From the NCBI RefSeq assembly GCF_014154935.1, contig NZ_JACEHH010000006.1, positions 124,001 through 188,000 on the forward strand: 64,000 nt of DNA, given 5' to 3'. How positions within the stretch are numbered: position 1 is the stretch's first letter; every line of letters begins with the position of its first letter. This document shows positions 1 through 9,300 of the stretch, piece after piece. The position numbers were made by a program, and so were the translations under genes. This stretch comes from Stieleria mannarensis. GTDB taxonomy: Bacteria; Planctomycetota; Planctomycetia; Pirellulales; Pirellulaceae. The notes under the pieces are model-generated. The model was not told the DNA's origin. It saw only the letters and a program-made list of their open reading frames with translations, and made no database searches.

Positions 1-34
1 GAAAACGGCAAAACTAACGGCTGATGCAACGAAG

Positions 35-72
35 CCTTTCCCGCCGTCTGGGTGGGGAAGGTTTCTTTTTTT
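35..72 (+). terminator. Rho-independent terminator upstream of greA
   Basis: An 11-bp stem (35-45 pairing with 51-61, two G-T wobbles) closes a 5-nt loop and is followed by a T-rich tract at 62-72. This is the classic intrinsic terminator layout on the plus strand. It probably ends a gene lying left of the window, so greA would be read from its own promoter or by read-through. Confidence 0.75.
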
Positions 73-93
73 CAGTGACCCGTGGAGAGTGTG

Positions 94-576
94 ATGGTTG
101 AATCGGTGCCGATGACCCGTGAGGGATACAACAAGATCAAAGCCGAAATCGAGCATCTTGATCGTGAGGTGATGCCTGAGATCGCCGAAAAAATCGCGTT
201 GGCGCGCGAAGAAGGTGACCTGAAAGAAAACGCAGAATACCACGCCCAACGCGAGAACCAGGGCAAGGTCCAGGCGCGGATCAACCTGCTGAAAGACAAA
301 TTGGCCCGCGCCACGATCGTCGACATGTCCGAACTGCCGCGCGATGAAGTCGTCTTCGGTTGCACCGTCACCGTCGAAGACCAGGACGACGGGATGGAAG
401 AGGAGTTCACGTTCGTCGGAGCCGGCGAGGACGATTACAAGACGGGCAAGATCCTGGTCACCAGCCCGATCGGCAAAGGTTTGCTGGGAAAAAAGGTCGG
501 CGAAATCGCCAAAATCGAAGTCCCCGCCGGCTTGATGACCCTGAAAGTCATCAAAATCGAGTTCCCCGACGTGTAG
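94..576 (+). CDS. greA: Transcription elongation factor GreA
   Basis: GreA binds the secondary channel of RNA polymerase and stimulates cleavage of backtracked transcripts. The protein of about 160 residues has the full GreA layout: an N-terminal coiled coil with the tip signature [13 protein letters not shown], then a C-terminal FKBP-like domain ending in [14 protein letters not shown] and a hydrophobic strand. Length matches the family (about 158). The open frame reaches a GTG at 82, but GGAG at 84-87 sits 6 bases before the ATG at 94, so I start there; a later ATG at 112 is also possible. Single gene behind a terminator. The identification is secure. Confidence 0.95.
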   Translation: MVESVPMTREGYNKIKAEIEHLDREVMPEIAEKIALAREEGDLKENAEYHAQRENQGKVQARINLLKDKLARATIVDMSELPRDEVVFGCTVTVEDQDDGMEEEFTFVGAGEDDYKTGKILVTSPIGKGLLGKKVGEIAKIEVPAGLMTLKVIKIEFPDV

Positions 577-773
577 AATCCGAACGGATGACGAGCGTGC
601 CCGGCTCCTCGGCCGGGGTCCCGGGGACTCCCTTGCCGTACCTTACGATGCGATCCGAGTGTCGCCGTGTTCTCCGAACTCGGCGCGCGTGAAAAGCGCA
701 GCTTTCCCCGCGCCGACCTCGGAGAGGACGGCGACTGTTTTGCCCCCATCGTTTTGCCCCTGACACCTAGCCC

Positions 774-1460
774 ATGTCGACCTCCCCATCATCCCCAACC
801 CCTGAATCCACCGAGGATGAAGGTCCCGGCTGCATGCCGGCGATCCTGGCCAGCATGGTGTTGATGGGCATTCTGGGCTTCTTGACCTGCGGGGTGATGA
901 CCTGGCTGATCTTCGACAAGCAAGACGAACTGGCGCTACGTTCGATGCGTGGCAGTTTCATCCCGGCGGTGGAACAGAGTCTGTTGGCGCCGGAGGAAAA
1001 GGCGGCCACGGTCAAAATGCTCAACGAGTTCGCGGACGAATTGGAGCGAGGGCGACTGGAAGGCTGGCAGGCCTCGGGCGTGATGCAGCGATTGACCCGC
1101 CTGCCGGTGCTGCAATGGGGGCAACTCCGCCGCGTCGAACTCTTCGTCGATGATCACTCGGACGATTTTTCGGCCGAGGATTCCGCCCAATTCGACCGAT
1201 TGCGTCGGGGCGTGGAACGAAACAAGATCACCACCATTGACTTCGTACATATCCTAACACCGGTCCTCCAGTCCGATCCCGACAGCGAGCAAGCGGCGTT
1301 GGCCGAACCGTTGGACATCCAAGCGGTGGCCGAAGTCGTTGTGCGGGCACGAACCTCCGCCGACCGCGCGGAAGTCGATGCCAACCCAACCGACGACGTC
1401 GGCATCGACACCCTCGTCCGCCGCCAAATCGAAGCCGGGATCCAGAAAGGAACGTATTAG
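774..1460 (+). CDS. Uncharacterised protein with one membrane helix
   Basis: I do not recognise a family. The 228-residue product begins with a Ser/Pro/Glu-rich stretch of about 20 residues. One hydrophobic segment follows at about 22-48 (ILASMVLMGILGFLTCGVMTW), then a charged soluble region rich in Asp, Glu and Arg. This suggests a single-pass membrane protein with its bulk on one side of the membrane. It lies between greA and the desaturase gene on the same strand, with 39 bases to the next start, so it may be co-transcribed with the latter. No catalytic motif is visible. Confidence 0.75.
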   Translation: MSTSPSSPTPESTEDEGPGCMPAILASMVLMGILGFLTCGVMTWLIFDKQDELALRSMRGSFIPAVEQSLLAPEEKAATVKMLNEFADELERGRLEGWQASGVMQRLTRLPVLQWGQLRRVELFVDDHSDDFSAEDSAQFDRLRRGVERNKITTIDFVHILTPVLQSDPDSEQAALAEPLDIQAVAEVVVRARTSADRAEVDANPTDDVGIDTLVRRQIEAGIQKGTY

Positions 1461-1463
1461 CAA

Positions 1464-1486
1464 CGTTGGTGTCTAGCCTTTAGAAG
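1464..1486 (+). repeat. Intergenic repeat, CGYTGGTGTCTAGCCTTTAG family
   Basis: One of five copies in the window; the others are at 26575-26597, 26608-26630, 38163-38185 and, inverted, 38218-38240. The 3' end of this copy merges into the AGAAGG that is the likely ribosome-binding site of the desaturase gene at 1500. Confidence 0.7.
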
Positions 1487-1499
1487 GAAACAACCCTCC

Positions 1500-3014
1500 G
1501 TGTCAAATCCAAAGGTGGTGGTGGTCGGTGCCGGACCGGGCGGTCTGGCCGCGGCGATGCAACTGGCCCATGCCGGTTGTGACGTCACCGTGCTGGAACG
1601 CCGCGACCGCCCCGGCGGCCGGACCTCGGCGATCGAACGAGACGGGTATCGATTCGATTGCGGTCCGACGTTCTTCTTGTACCCGCGGGTCCTGAAAGAA
1701 ATCTTCGCTAGCGTCGGCTACGACCTGATGAAAGAAGTGCCGATGGAGCGGCTGGACCCGCAATACCGACTGACCTTCGGCGGCGGCGGACAGCTCGACT
1801 GCACACCGGACCTGGAGGAGATGGATCGCCAGATCGCCAAACTCTCACCGGCCGACGTCGGCGCACTGGCTCGCTACATGGACGACAATCGCGTCAAGCT
1901 GGAAAAGTTTCGCCCGATCCTCGAGTCACCGTTTTCCTCGATCACCGACCTGATGCGTCCGTCGATGATCGCGGCGGCCAAGCACCTGCACCCGTTTCGA
2001 TCGCTCGGGAAAGAACTGCAACGCTACTTCACCGATCCCCGGCTGGTCATCGCGTTCGCGTTCCAGTCAAAGTACCTGGGGATGTCGCCGTTCAATTGCC
2101 CCAGCCTGTTCAGCATCCTCTCGTTCCTGGAATACGAACACGGCGTCTGGCACCCGATCGGCGGCTGCAGTCGAGTCAGCGAGCGGATGGCGGAAATCGC
2201 CGAAGAGCTGGGCGTGACGTTTCGCTACGACGAACCGGTCCGCAGCGTGACGATGGACGGTCGGCAGGTCAAATCATTGACCACCGATCGTGGCCACTAT
2301 GCCGCCGATGCGTTCGTGGTCAACGCCGACTTTGCCGACTGGATCACCCGCACCGTTCCCAACGCCAAGCGAAAACGGTGGAGCGACGATGCGATCGCCA
2401 AGAAAAAATTCTCCTGCAGCACGTTCATGCTGTACCTGGGAATCGAAGGCATCTACCAAGACCTGCCGCACCACAGCATTCACATCAGCGAAGACTACGA
2501 ACAGAATCTACGCGAGATCGAACAAACACACACGCTTAGCGGCGACCCGTCGTTCTATGTCCAGAACGCCTGCGTCACCGACCCTTCACTGGCCCCCGAA
2601 GGCCACAGCACGCTGTACGTTTTGGTTCCGGTGACTCACCAAACCGGATCGATCGACTGGGAAAAAGAGGCTTCGGCGTTTCGCGAATTGACGTTGGATA
2701 AAATGGCACAGATCGGCTTGGGCGATCTTCGCGATCGGATCCGGACCGAGCACATGATCACCCCGCAGGGCTGGAACGAAGACTACGCGATTTACAAAGG
2801 CGCGACGTTCAACTTGGCGCACAACCTGGGGCAGATGTTGCACAAGCGTCCGCGAAACCGATTCGAAGAGTTAGGCGGCGTGTATCTGGTCGGCGGAGGC
2901 ACCCATCCGGGCAGCGGGTTGCCGGTGATCTATGAATCCAGCCGCATCACCAGCGGGCTGGTGCTAAAAGATTTCAACGGAAAGATGTCGCGAAGGGAGA
3001 TGGCAGAAAAATAG
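1500..3014 (+). CDS. CrtI-type carotenoid desaturase (phytoene/squalene-type, FAD-dependent)
   Basis: Member of the CrtI/CrtN/HpnE flavoprotein family, which desaturates or oxidises isoprenoid hydrocarbons on the way to carotenoids. The N-terminus carries the Rossmann dinucleotide motif [16 protein letters not shown] followed by [26 protein letters not shown] in two adjoining blocks. The C-terminus has the family signature [23 protein letters not shown]. The 504-residue length is normal for CrtI. Start is GTG at 1500, with AGAAGG about 12 bases upstream. The last four codons and the stop (MAEK-stop) lie inside the first unit of a 15-bp tandem repeat, so the native C-terminus may have been altered by repeat insertion. 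Planctomycetes are thought to make C30 carotenoids from squalene, so the substrate may be a C30 compound; the sequence alone cannot decide. Confidence 0.85.
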   Translation: MSNPKVVVVGAGPGGLAAAMQLAHAGCDVTVLERRDRPGGRTSAIERDGYRFDCGPTFFLYPRVLKEIFASVGYDLMKEVPMERLDPQYRLTFGGGGQLDCTPDLEEMDRQIAKLSPADVGALARYMDDNRVKLEKFRPILESPFSSITDLMRPSMIAAAKHLHPFRSLGKELQRYFTDPRLVIAFAFQSKYLGMSPFNCPSLFSILSFLEYEHGVWHPIGGCSRVSERMAEIAEELGVTFRYDEPVRSVTMDGRQVKSLTTDRGHYAADAFVVNADFADWITRTVPNAKRKRWSDDAIAKKKFSCSTFMLYLGIEGIYQDLPHHSIHISEDYEQNLREIEQTHTLSGDPSFYVQNACVTDPSLAPEGHSTLYVLVPVTHQTGSIDWEKEASAFRELTLDKMAQIGLGDLRDRIRTEHMITPQGWNEDYAIYKGATFNLAHNLGQMLHKRPRNRFEELGGVYLVGGGTHPGSGLPVIYESSRITSGLVLKDFNGKMSRREMAEK

Positions 3015-3048
3015 GGGGCAGAAAAATAGGGGGCAGAAAAATGAGAGG
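3004..3048 (+). repeat. 15-bp tandem repeat, CAGAAAAATAGGGGG, three units
   Basis: Units begin at 3004, 3019 and 3034; the third is degenerate. The first unit supplies the stop codon of the desaturase gene. Bases 3019-3043 are matched perfectly, in inverted orientation, by 3161-3185. Confidence 0.85.
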
Positions 3049-3160
3049 GGAGGAAGATCCGAGCTGTTTTCATGGCGGTCCTAATCAATCACCTTCGATC
3101 GCTACCGTCACATCTGGCAACAAGGAATTTGGGCAACAAACGATCCGCGTGACTTAACAC

Positions 3161-3262
3161 CATTTTTCTGCCCCCTATTTTTCTGTCATCTTCTCTTACC
3201 GCGCACCATTTTCTTGTCTTGCTTCCCCACTCCCCATCATTCTGCCCCGTATCATTCTGCCT
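3161..3262 (-). repeat. Inverted copies of the CAGAAAAATAGGGGG repeat
   Basis: Bases 3161-3185 are the perfect 25-bp reverse complement of 3019-3043. Further degenerate units of the type CATTCTGCCCC follow to about 3262, just beyond the end of the minus-strand gene. Together the two arrays form a large inverted repeat around a 117-base spacer that has no convincing gene. Confidence 0.75.
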
Positions 3263-3719
3263 GTTCCTTCCCAACCACAAACCACCCCCACCGCGGCGTC
3301 AAATAGCGTTCAGCATTCTGCCGCGCGTCACACGCCACAAACGCACCTTTTGAGATCGTGATCATCCCCGGCATGTCCAGCGCCTCCTGGTAACCTGAGT
3401 CCGCCGGACCGAGGCATTCGTCGTCGCTGCCGACGGCACCGGTTTCGCGGCGGTCATCGACGGTGCCATCCAGGTTGTCATCGACGTCGGCTTTGCCGGG
3501 CAATCCATCGCGACCGGCGGTCAGCAAGACGGGGGCGGAGGCGGAGAAGCAATACGGTTGTGCCTCCACCGCGACATCGGAGATCGCCGCGGCCACGTCC
3601 TCCCGATCGACGCCCGCGGTCGGCGGAGCAAGTTGCCGGAATCGGACCAGCATCCCCGCCCGCGCGCCGACACCGCCGACAAGGACCAGCACGACCAGCA
3701 GACGAAACAACCTTCCCAC
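3252..3719 (-). CDS. Small exported protein at the end of the pseudopilin operon
   Basis: This 155-residue product has an N-terminal hydrophobic segment (LFRLLVVLVLVGGVGA, about residues 4-19) that looks like a signal peptide or anchor. It carries GRDGLPGKADVDDN, a loop shared with the neighbouring GspJ- and GspK-like proteins, followed by an acidic GAVGSDDE stretch. The start is GTG at 3719, three bases after the stop of the upstream gene; AGGAG inside that gene sits about 10 bases before it, which supports translational coupling. No prepilin cleavage motif is visible. I infer an accessory part of the same envelope apparatus; the function is unknown. Confidence 0.7.
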   Translation of the reverse strand: MGRLFRLLVVLVLVGGVGARAGMLVRFRQLAPPTAGVDREDVAAAISDVAVEAQPYCFSASAPVLLTAGRDGLPGKADVDDNLDGTVDDRRETGAVGSDDECLGPADSGYQEALDMPGMITISKGAFVACDARQNAERYLTPRWGWFVVGKEQAE

Positions 3720-3722
3720 GGC

Positions 3723-6263
3723 TCAAAACTCCTGAATCACCGTCTGCTGCCGAATCGTCTCGGCGGCAAAGTCATTGATGCGGATACTGATCTTGATCGC
3801 ACGCAAGGGATCACGAATCGGGGGACTGAGTTCGATCGGGGTCGTGGAAAGGTTCTCTGGAATCTGCTCATTACCCGCGTTCTGATCGACGAACTCGCCC
3901 TGATTTCCGACCGCCCCATCGAACGAACTCCACCGGCGCACACTCACCGGACGCTGCAGGTTTGAAACCGTGCCAGGATTATTCTGGGCAACGCGGCTTT
4001 CCTGGAACCCCGGCACGCCGGTGGTCGCACCGGCAACGGCAAAGGCGTATTGGTAGGTCGGGACGACACCAAACTGGGCTGCCGAAAATCTGCCTTCCTG
4101 GTCCATTCCGTCTGACCCGTAACCGTCAGTCCAGGTGTCATAGACCGGCTGATAGAACGATGAGACGGTATTGGAACCGCCGGCGCTGGAAATGATGAAC
4201 CGACCGCTCTGCTCCCACGACTTCGGGAAAAACGAGTAGTAGGCTGTCGGACCGGGACCAAAACGCACACTCGGGCTGCCGTTGTATTCGAACCCGCTGT
4301 AGGGGCTGGCGAAATCCTCGTAGCGTGAGAAAACCGTTGTCGGCGTCGGCGGTCGGGCAATCTCATTTCCGGCTTCGTCAAATTGCACCAGTCCACGCAT
4401 GGGGCCACCAGCCAGGCGGGTGTAACCAAGGTCGACAAAGTCACCTCGATCGACGACATCAAAGACGGTCGCGGGAGTTTGATTCCAGTTGCTCAACGAG
4501 CGGTTGCCGTTGTTGACCAGGACTTCGTCGATACGCGGGTCATTGACCGAGACGAATTCATCGTCCGATCCGGGCCATCCAAGTTCCTCGGCAGTCTCGG
4601 CGGCAACGCCCCCGACGGTCAGACCGTCGTCGTTTCCGACATTTCCCGGCACACCATTGGGCCCGCGCCAGACGAAGCGTGGCGCGTTGGGGTCAAAAAT
4701 TTGAATGTCAAAACCGACCAAGTCCTCGGCAATCACATCCGACCCGCCGCGATTGACGAACGCGACCGACGTGCCGCCCGCGGCGACATCGCTGACGCGG
4801 TCGGCCAGGTTGAACTCGGGCCGAAGAAACGTCGTCATCGTGAACCGCCCGAAGGTGTCCAAGTACGGTGCATCACCGGGCGGGCTGCCGACGACGTGGT
4901 GGGCCTGGGCAGGAAAGGTGGTCGGCGTCGACCCGGCCGACATCAATGGGTCGTTGGGGTCGGGCAAGGACGGCGGCGTGGAATAACGCGCGGTCAAATA
5001 GGGGTGCGGTGGGCAAAGTGCGATCTGTGGCATCGAGGAGCCTTCCGTGCCGGAAATCAGCGAATGTGGGATCCGAACGTGAGCGAAACGATTCTCCGGT
5101 TTGGACAACGCGTCCAACGAATTCGCACGCAGGATCGCCGTCGGCATGCCGTAGGTGGGTGAAACGGCCGGCGCGACGGTCGTCGCCGGAACACTCCAGC
5201 GGTCCGCAACTCGACTGATGGACAGATCCATCGCCTGTTGCAGCCGCGCGATCCCTGTCAACCAATTCGGTGAGGCATTGTTCGCCCCGGCGGACCACAC
5301 CCCGGGAGCACTCAGAAAGGTGTTATTGGGAAACAGCGAAACGTTCGCACCGGATTCGTCCGAGACGGGAACGATTTCGACCCCCGAACCGTTGGGCACC
5401 AGGAAGGGGATTGTCGGCACGTTGCGGGTCGTCGCCGGCGTCGCCGGCACGGTGCTGCTGGCATTGGCCAGACGATTGACGGCATTCATCTCACTGGGTG
5501 TCATGTTCAAATCGGGACGAACCAGCAAGACACGACGATGCAGCTGCAAGCGATCCGGCAGCAGGTCTTCGTTCCGATCTCGATAAACCGGATACAATGA
5601 AAAAGCGCCCCCGCTGTCGGGCACCTGATTTTCATAGACAAGCGATCCGTCGGCGTTTCTTTCCCACTGCGGCGAAACCCAGTAGGCGATTTCTGCGATC
5701 CCGGAATAAAACGGAACCAGCTGGCTGCCATAGCCGGCGATGTTGTTGTAGTTCGTGATTTCAGCCGGAGACAACTGGTTGTTGGCATAGCGTTTCGCAT
5801 CCAGGATTGCCCGGGGGATGAAACCGGCAAAGGGGGCGCCTTCTTTTGCCGTCGCGGTGAATGCCAAGAAATCGTCAAAGTCACCGAATCGACTGTCCGG
5901 GAAATACTTCTCGGCCAACGGCGTCGGATTGGCAACACTTCCCAAGATCGTCGTGGAATCGGTAAACGGCCCTTCGTGATAGACCAAGTAGCCTTCGGCC
6001 GCCCCTTGCTGGGCCGGCGGTCGCATGTCACAGGTGGCCCGCTGCAACTCGTCGCGCAATCGCAACGCCACATCGCGCAGTCGGCTACTGAGATCCAACT
6101 CCGACTGTCGGCTCGTAATCTTGTTGCTAAGCAACTTGTAGGCTCGAGCGAGACCGAGCATCAACAGAAGTGATGCCGTCAATGCGATCAGCACTTCGAG
6201 AATCGTGAATCCGCGCACCTTGCGTCGCAATTCTCTCGAACAATGGTTTTGAACAGGCGTCAT
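3723..6263 (-). CDS. GspJ-like prepilin with very large C-terminal region
   Basis: A class III signal, RGFTILEVLIALTASLLLML, lies at about residues 18-37, with Gly before the cleavage site and Glu at +5, so it should be processed by prepilin peptidase. The following helix (KLLSNKITSRQSELDLSSR, then LRDVALRLRDELQRA) is typical of minor pseudopilins of the GspJ/PilW kind. GspJ is normally about 200 residues; this protein has 846, with a long extracytoplasmic region rich in Asn, Pro, Gly and aromatics. It carries GPNGVPGNVGNDDG at about genome 4630-4675, resembling the calcium loop of GspG. It sits between the GspK-like gene (85 bases upstream) and a small exported protein (3 bases downstream). 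GspJ is the best call from position and N-terminus. Confidence 0.75.
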   Translation of the reverse strand: MTPVQNHCSRELRRKVRGFTILEVLIALTASLLLMLGLARAYKLLSNKITSRQSELDLSSRLRDVALRLRDELQRATCDMRPPAQQGAAEGYLVYHEGPFTDSTTILGSVANPTPLAEKYFPDSRFGDFDDFLAFTATAKEGAPFAGFIPRAILDAKRYANNQLSPAEITNYNNIAGYGSQLVPFYSGIAEIAYWVSPQWERNADGSLVYENQVPDSGGAFSLYPVYRDRNEDLLPDRLQLHRRVLLVRPDLNMTPSEMNAVNRLANASSTVPATPATTRNVPTIPFLVPNGSGVEIVPVSDESGANVSLFPNNTFLSAPGVWSAGANNASPNWLTGIARLQQAMDLSISRVADRWSVPATTVAPAVSPTYGMPTAILRANSLDALSKPENRFAHVRIPHSLISGTEGSSMPQIALCPPHPYLTARYSTPPSLPDPNDPLMSAGSTPTTFPAQAHHVVGSPPGDAPYLDTFGRFTMTTFLRPEFNLADRVSDVAAGGTSVAFVNRGGSDVIAEDLVGFDIQIFDPNAPRFVWRGPNGVPGNVGNDDGLTVGGVAAETAEELGWPGSDDEFVSVNDPRIDEVLVNNGNRSLSNWNQTPATVFDVVDRGDFVDLGYTRLAGGPMRGLVQFDEAGNEIARPPTPTTVFSRYEDFASPYSGFEYNGSPSVRFGPGPTAYYSFFPKSWEQSGRFIISSAGGSNTVSSFYQPVYDTWTDGYGSDGMDQEGRFSAAQFGVVPTYQYAFAVAGATTGVPGFQESRVAQNNPGTVSNLQRPVSVRRWSSFDGAVGNQGEFVDQNAGNEQIPENLSTTPIELSPPIRDPLRAIKISIRINDFAAETIRQQTVIQEF

Positions 6264-6348
6264 AAATCATCAGTTGTGTATTGGAGACCGGACGGTCCCG
6301 TTGCAGGGACCGTCCTCATTTCGAAAATTTCTCCGGCCGCGGAAACGC

Positions 6349-9300
6349 TCATTCCTCGACTTCAGAGTAGAGAATCATGCGTTCGGCCCCCATGTCTTTG
6401 CCACGCAAGAACCCGACCGGAATGGTTCGATCGACCACGTAATTGGCGCGATGACGAATGGATTCTCCCGTTTCGTTGACGTACTCACGACCGACCGCAC
6501 CGGTGGTCGGGTCAACGACGAAGTATCCGAGCGTCAATCGAATTTGAAACACATTGCTGTGATGCGTTGTCACCCCGTCCAATCGCGCCGTGTTTTGGTT
6601 GCGGAAATACGCATCGCGATCCAGATCACGCAAGTTCTTGTGCAATTCGGCCTGCGGACGTTCAAACAGGGCGCTGTTGACCAACGGCATTTCCAGTTGG
6701 ACGATATCGGGGTTGCCGGGGGCGAGCGCCGGCAGCGTGACCGATCCGCCGTTGGTCGCGGCTTCGACATCCAGAGCAAAGTTGTTCGGTTCCGCGGCAC
6801 CGGTTGTCACCGCATTGCGTTGCGCCGCCGTCATCGTCCGCTCATCAAAGTCGGGATGCGGCCGCATCAACATCATGTCGTGTGTCCGACGTGGCATACC
6901 GGGATCGTTCACATTGGTCGGGTCCCCCGGTTGCCGCATCATTCGCTGAACGGTCGGCGTGGCCGCAGCCCGCGCCGGTCCGAACACACCGGCGAAACGA
7001 GTGGGATAACGCCAGTCCAGATCGGGGTTGCCGTAGAACGTGGTCCCGTTGATGAATGCATCACCACGCGTCGTCGTGCTAAACCCTCGCCGGGCTTCAA
7101 TGAAGCCTTTAAAGCTGATTCCGAAACCGGAATCCACGGTTTGCTGGAACAGATTGTTTTCCCCCATCGTCGCCGGAGAACCATACGTCGTGTCCAGTTC
7201 ATAAGGCGTCGAAATCCCCCACGCGAACGATCGGTAAACCGAACCATTGGCATAGAGCTTTGAATTCAAGAACGCACTGGTAAACCCGTTCCCATCGGTT
7301 TGTTGGTTGTACGGGTCGGAGTAAATCTCGTTCCGCACCGCCGCTGCGGGCAACTGGTCTGGGTTCGCGGGGTCTTCTCCGGCATCAAGGAACTCGTGTC
7401 CCACGACCCGCGGATTCGTGTTCGACGCATCCGGATCAATAAAACCGCGGCCCTTGCGAATGTAGTCGGGCGACGTGTTGACGTTGATCTTGCCGGGGGT
7501 GCGGTTCAGACCGATGTAGTTGTACGGCGGTTGCAGCGTTTCGACTGCGCGATTGAACATCCGATACAGTTGAACCTGGCTGCCGGAGTCGAATTCAATG
7601 TCACGTCGAAAACGGGTCTTGAGAGGATCAAACCAACGCTTACTGTCAAACCAGACCGGTCCGACATCGACGTAGTCAAAGATTTGCTCGAAACCCGCAC
7701 GATCGCCTGTGAAATCTTCCGGTGCGTCTTCGAATTCATCCGGGGCGTCTTCGATGATCCCCAAATTTTGCCGCCCGGTGGTGTCGGCGGTGCGTTGCTC
7801 GGAATACTTGACGTCGAAACCGAGCAGGTGTCGGAAGGGTTCGGCACGCTCGAATTCCTGGTTCGCCGCATGCCGCAGCGTTCCCGGACCAAACGTTTCC
7901 AACAGCGACGTCCGCGAAACCGCGGGAACGTTCGCCAGTCCATACGATGACTGGTACTCACGATTCATCCAGGGGACCGTCGTCAGCAGGACATCGTTGG
8001 GGCTTCCGACGTAGAACCGGGCGCTGCCAAAGTTATCCGCCAAGATTCTTGGCGACGTGCTTTGAACCGGGTAGCCATACTCGCGGTTGACGAATCCTAA
8101 CGTTTGACAGAACGGTTGGGCATCGAATTGGACGCCCGTGTAACGTTCGGCATCGTAGTCGGTTCGCAATCCGGTCGCGTCGGTCGTCAGGTTGCCGTTG
8201 TCTTGCCACATGGCACCGAGATCGTACGGCCAACAGGCACCATTCGGGTTCGTGCTTTCGGCGACCGAAATCGCCGTCGGCCGCAAAATGCTTGTCGTCA
8301 TGCTGAGCGGCGATCGCTTGGCCACCACGACCCGTTCGTAATCGGCCAACGTGGTCGGCGCGTTATTGATCGGCAGGAACACCGTCGCACCGCGGTCCTT
8401 TTCGAGGTCCGGGATCTTACGCCGCGTGTCGAAACGGACCAGCGGATAAAACTGATTCGCGTTGGTGTCGTCCCAGTCGGATTTGTCATCGACCGAATCA
8501 TCGGTCACGACGGCTCCACCTTGCATTCGGTCGACCCGTTCGCGGACGTCATACTCGCCGTTGAAGGTGGTCAAATCCATCGGCATGAAGTCGACCGTGA
8601 TGTAGGGGTTGTCGATCGGATGCCAGGGTGACGTCGGGTCGGCAAGCCGCTGCACGAACACCGTGGCCGCTTCTTGATGTGTGCCGACACCCCACCATTC
8701 ATTGATGTTCAGCGGAGCCGTGGCACGATGGTCCAGCGGCTCATCGGGATGGCTTCCCGTTAGCGGATCGATGACAAACGGTGGGTTCCCGGCCGGCGGC
8801 TCTGGCTCTTGGTCGTAGTCGTGATAACCATCGACAAGGGGATAGGGCGTTGGGGCGGCACCGGACGGTGTCGTCTGGGCTCCGTTGGCGATCCGATGCG
8901 TCGGCGGAATATAGAAATTCTCGTTCGGCAACGGAGCACTGATGTTGAACCCCATGTCCACGTGTTCGGCGACATTGAAGTTCGTGTAATACTGTTGCCA
9001 CGCGGCGCGATTGCTACCGGGGGCGTAGGGGGCGTCGCCCGTGTTGCGAGCCTGATGAGGAAACAGCGACTGACAGACCAGTGGCAGGATGTCGTCCACT
9101 TCATAGTACCCATCGGCCGCGACGTCATCGGAGTAGCTGGGCGAGTTGGGGTTGAGGTTCGCGTTGGTCGGCGTGCTGTCGTTGCTTAACGTGTAATAGT
9201 CCAGCCGCGAACCGGTCGTCGCGCCACGCAACCGCAAGACTTGAAAGGACGGTTGATAGGTCATCGACGACGGATCGGGACCTTTGTCTTGGCCAAAGTA

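Noticed and set aside
3463-3735. A small plus-strand gene
   Set aside because: Antisense to the small exported protein, which has a signal segment, a good ribosome-binding site and a motif shared with its operon partners.
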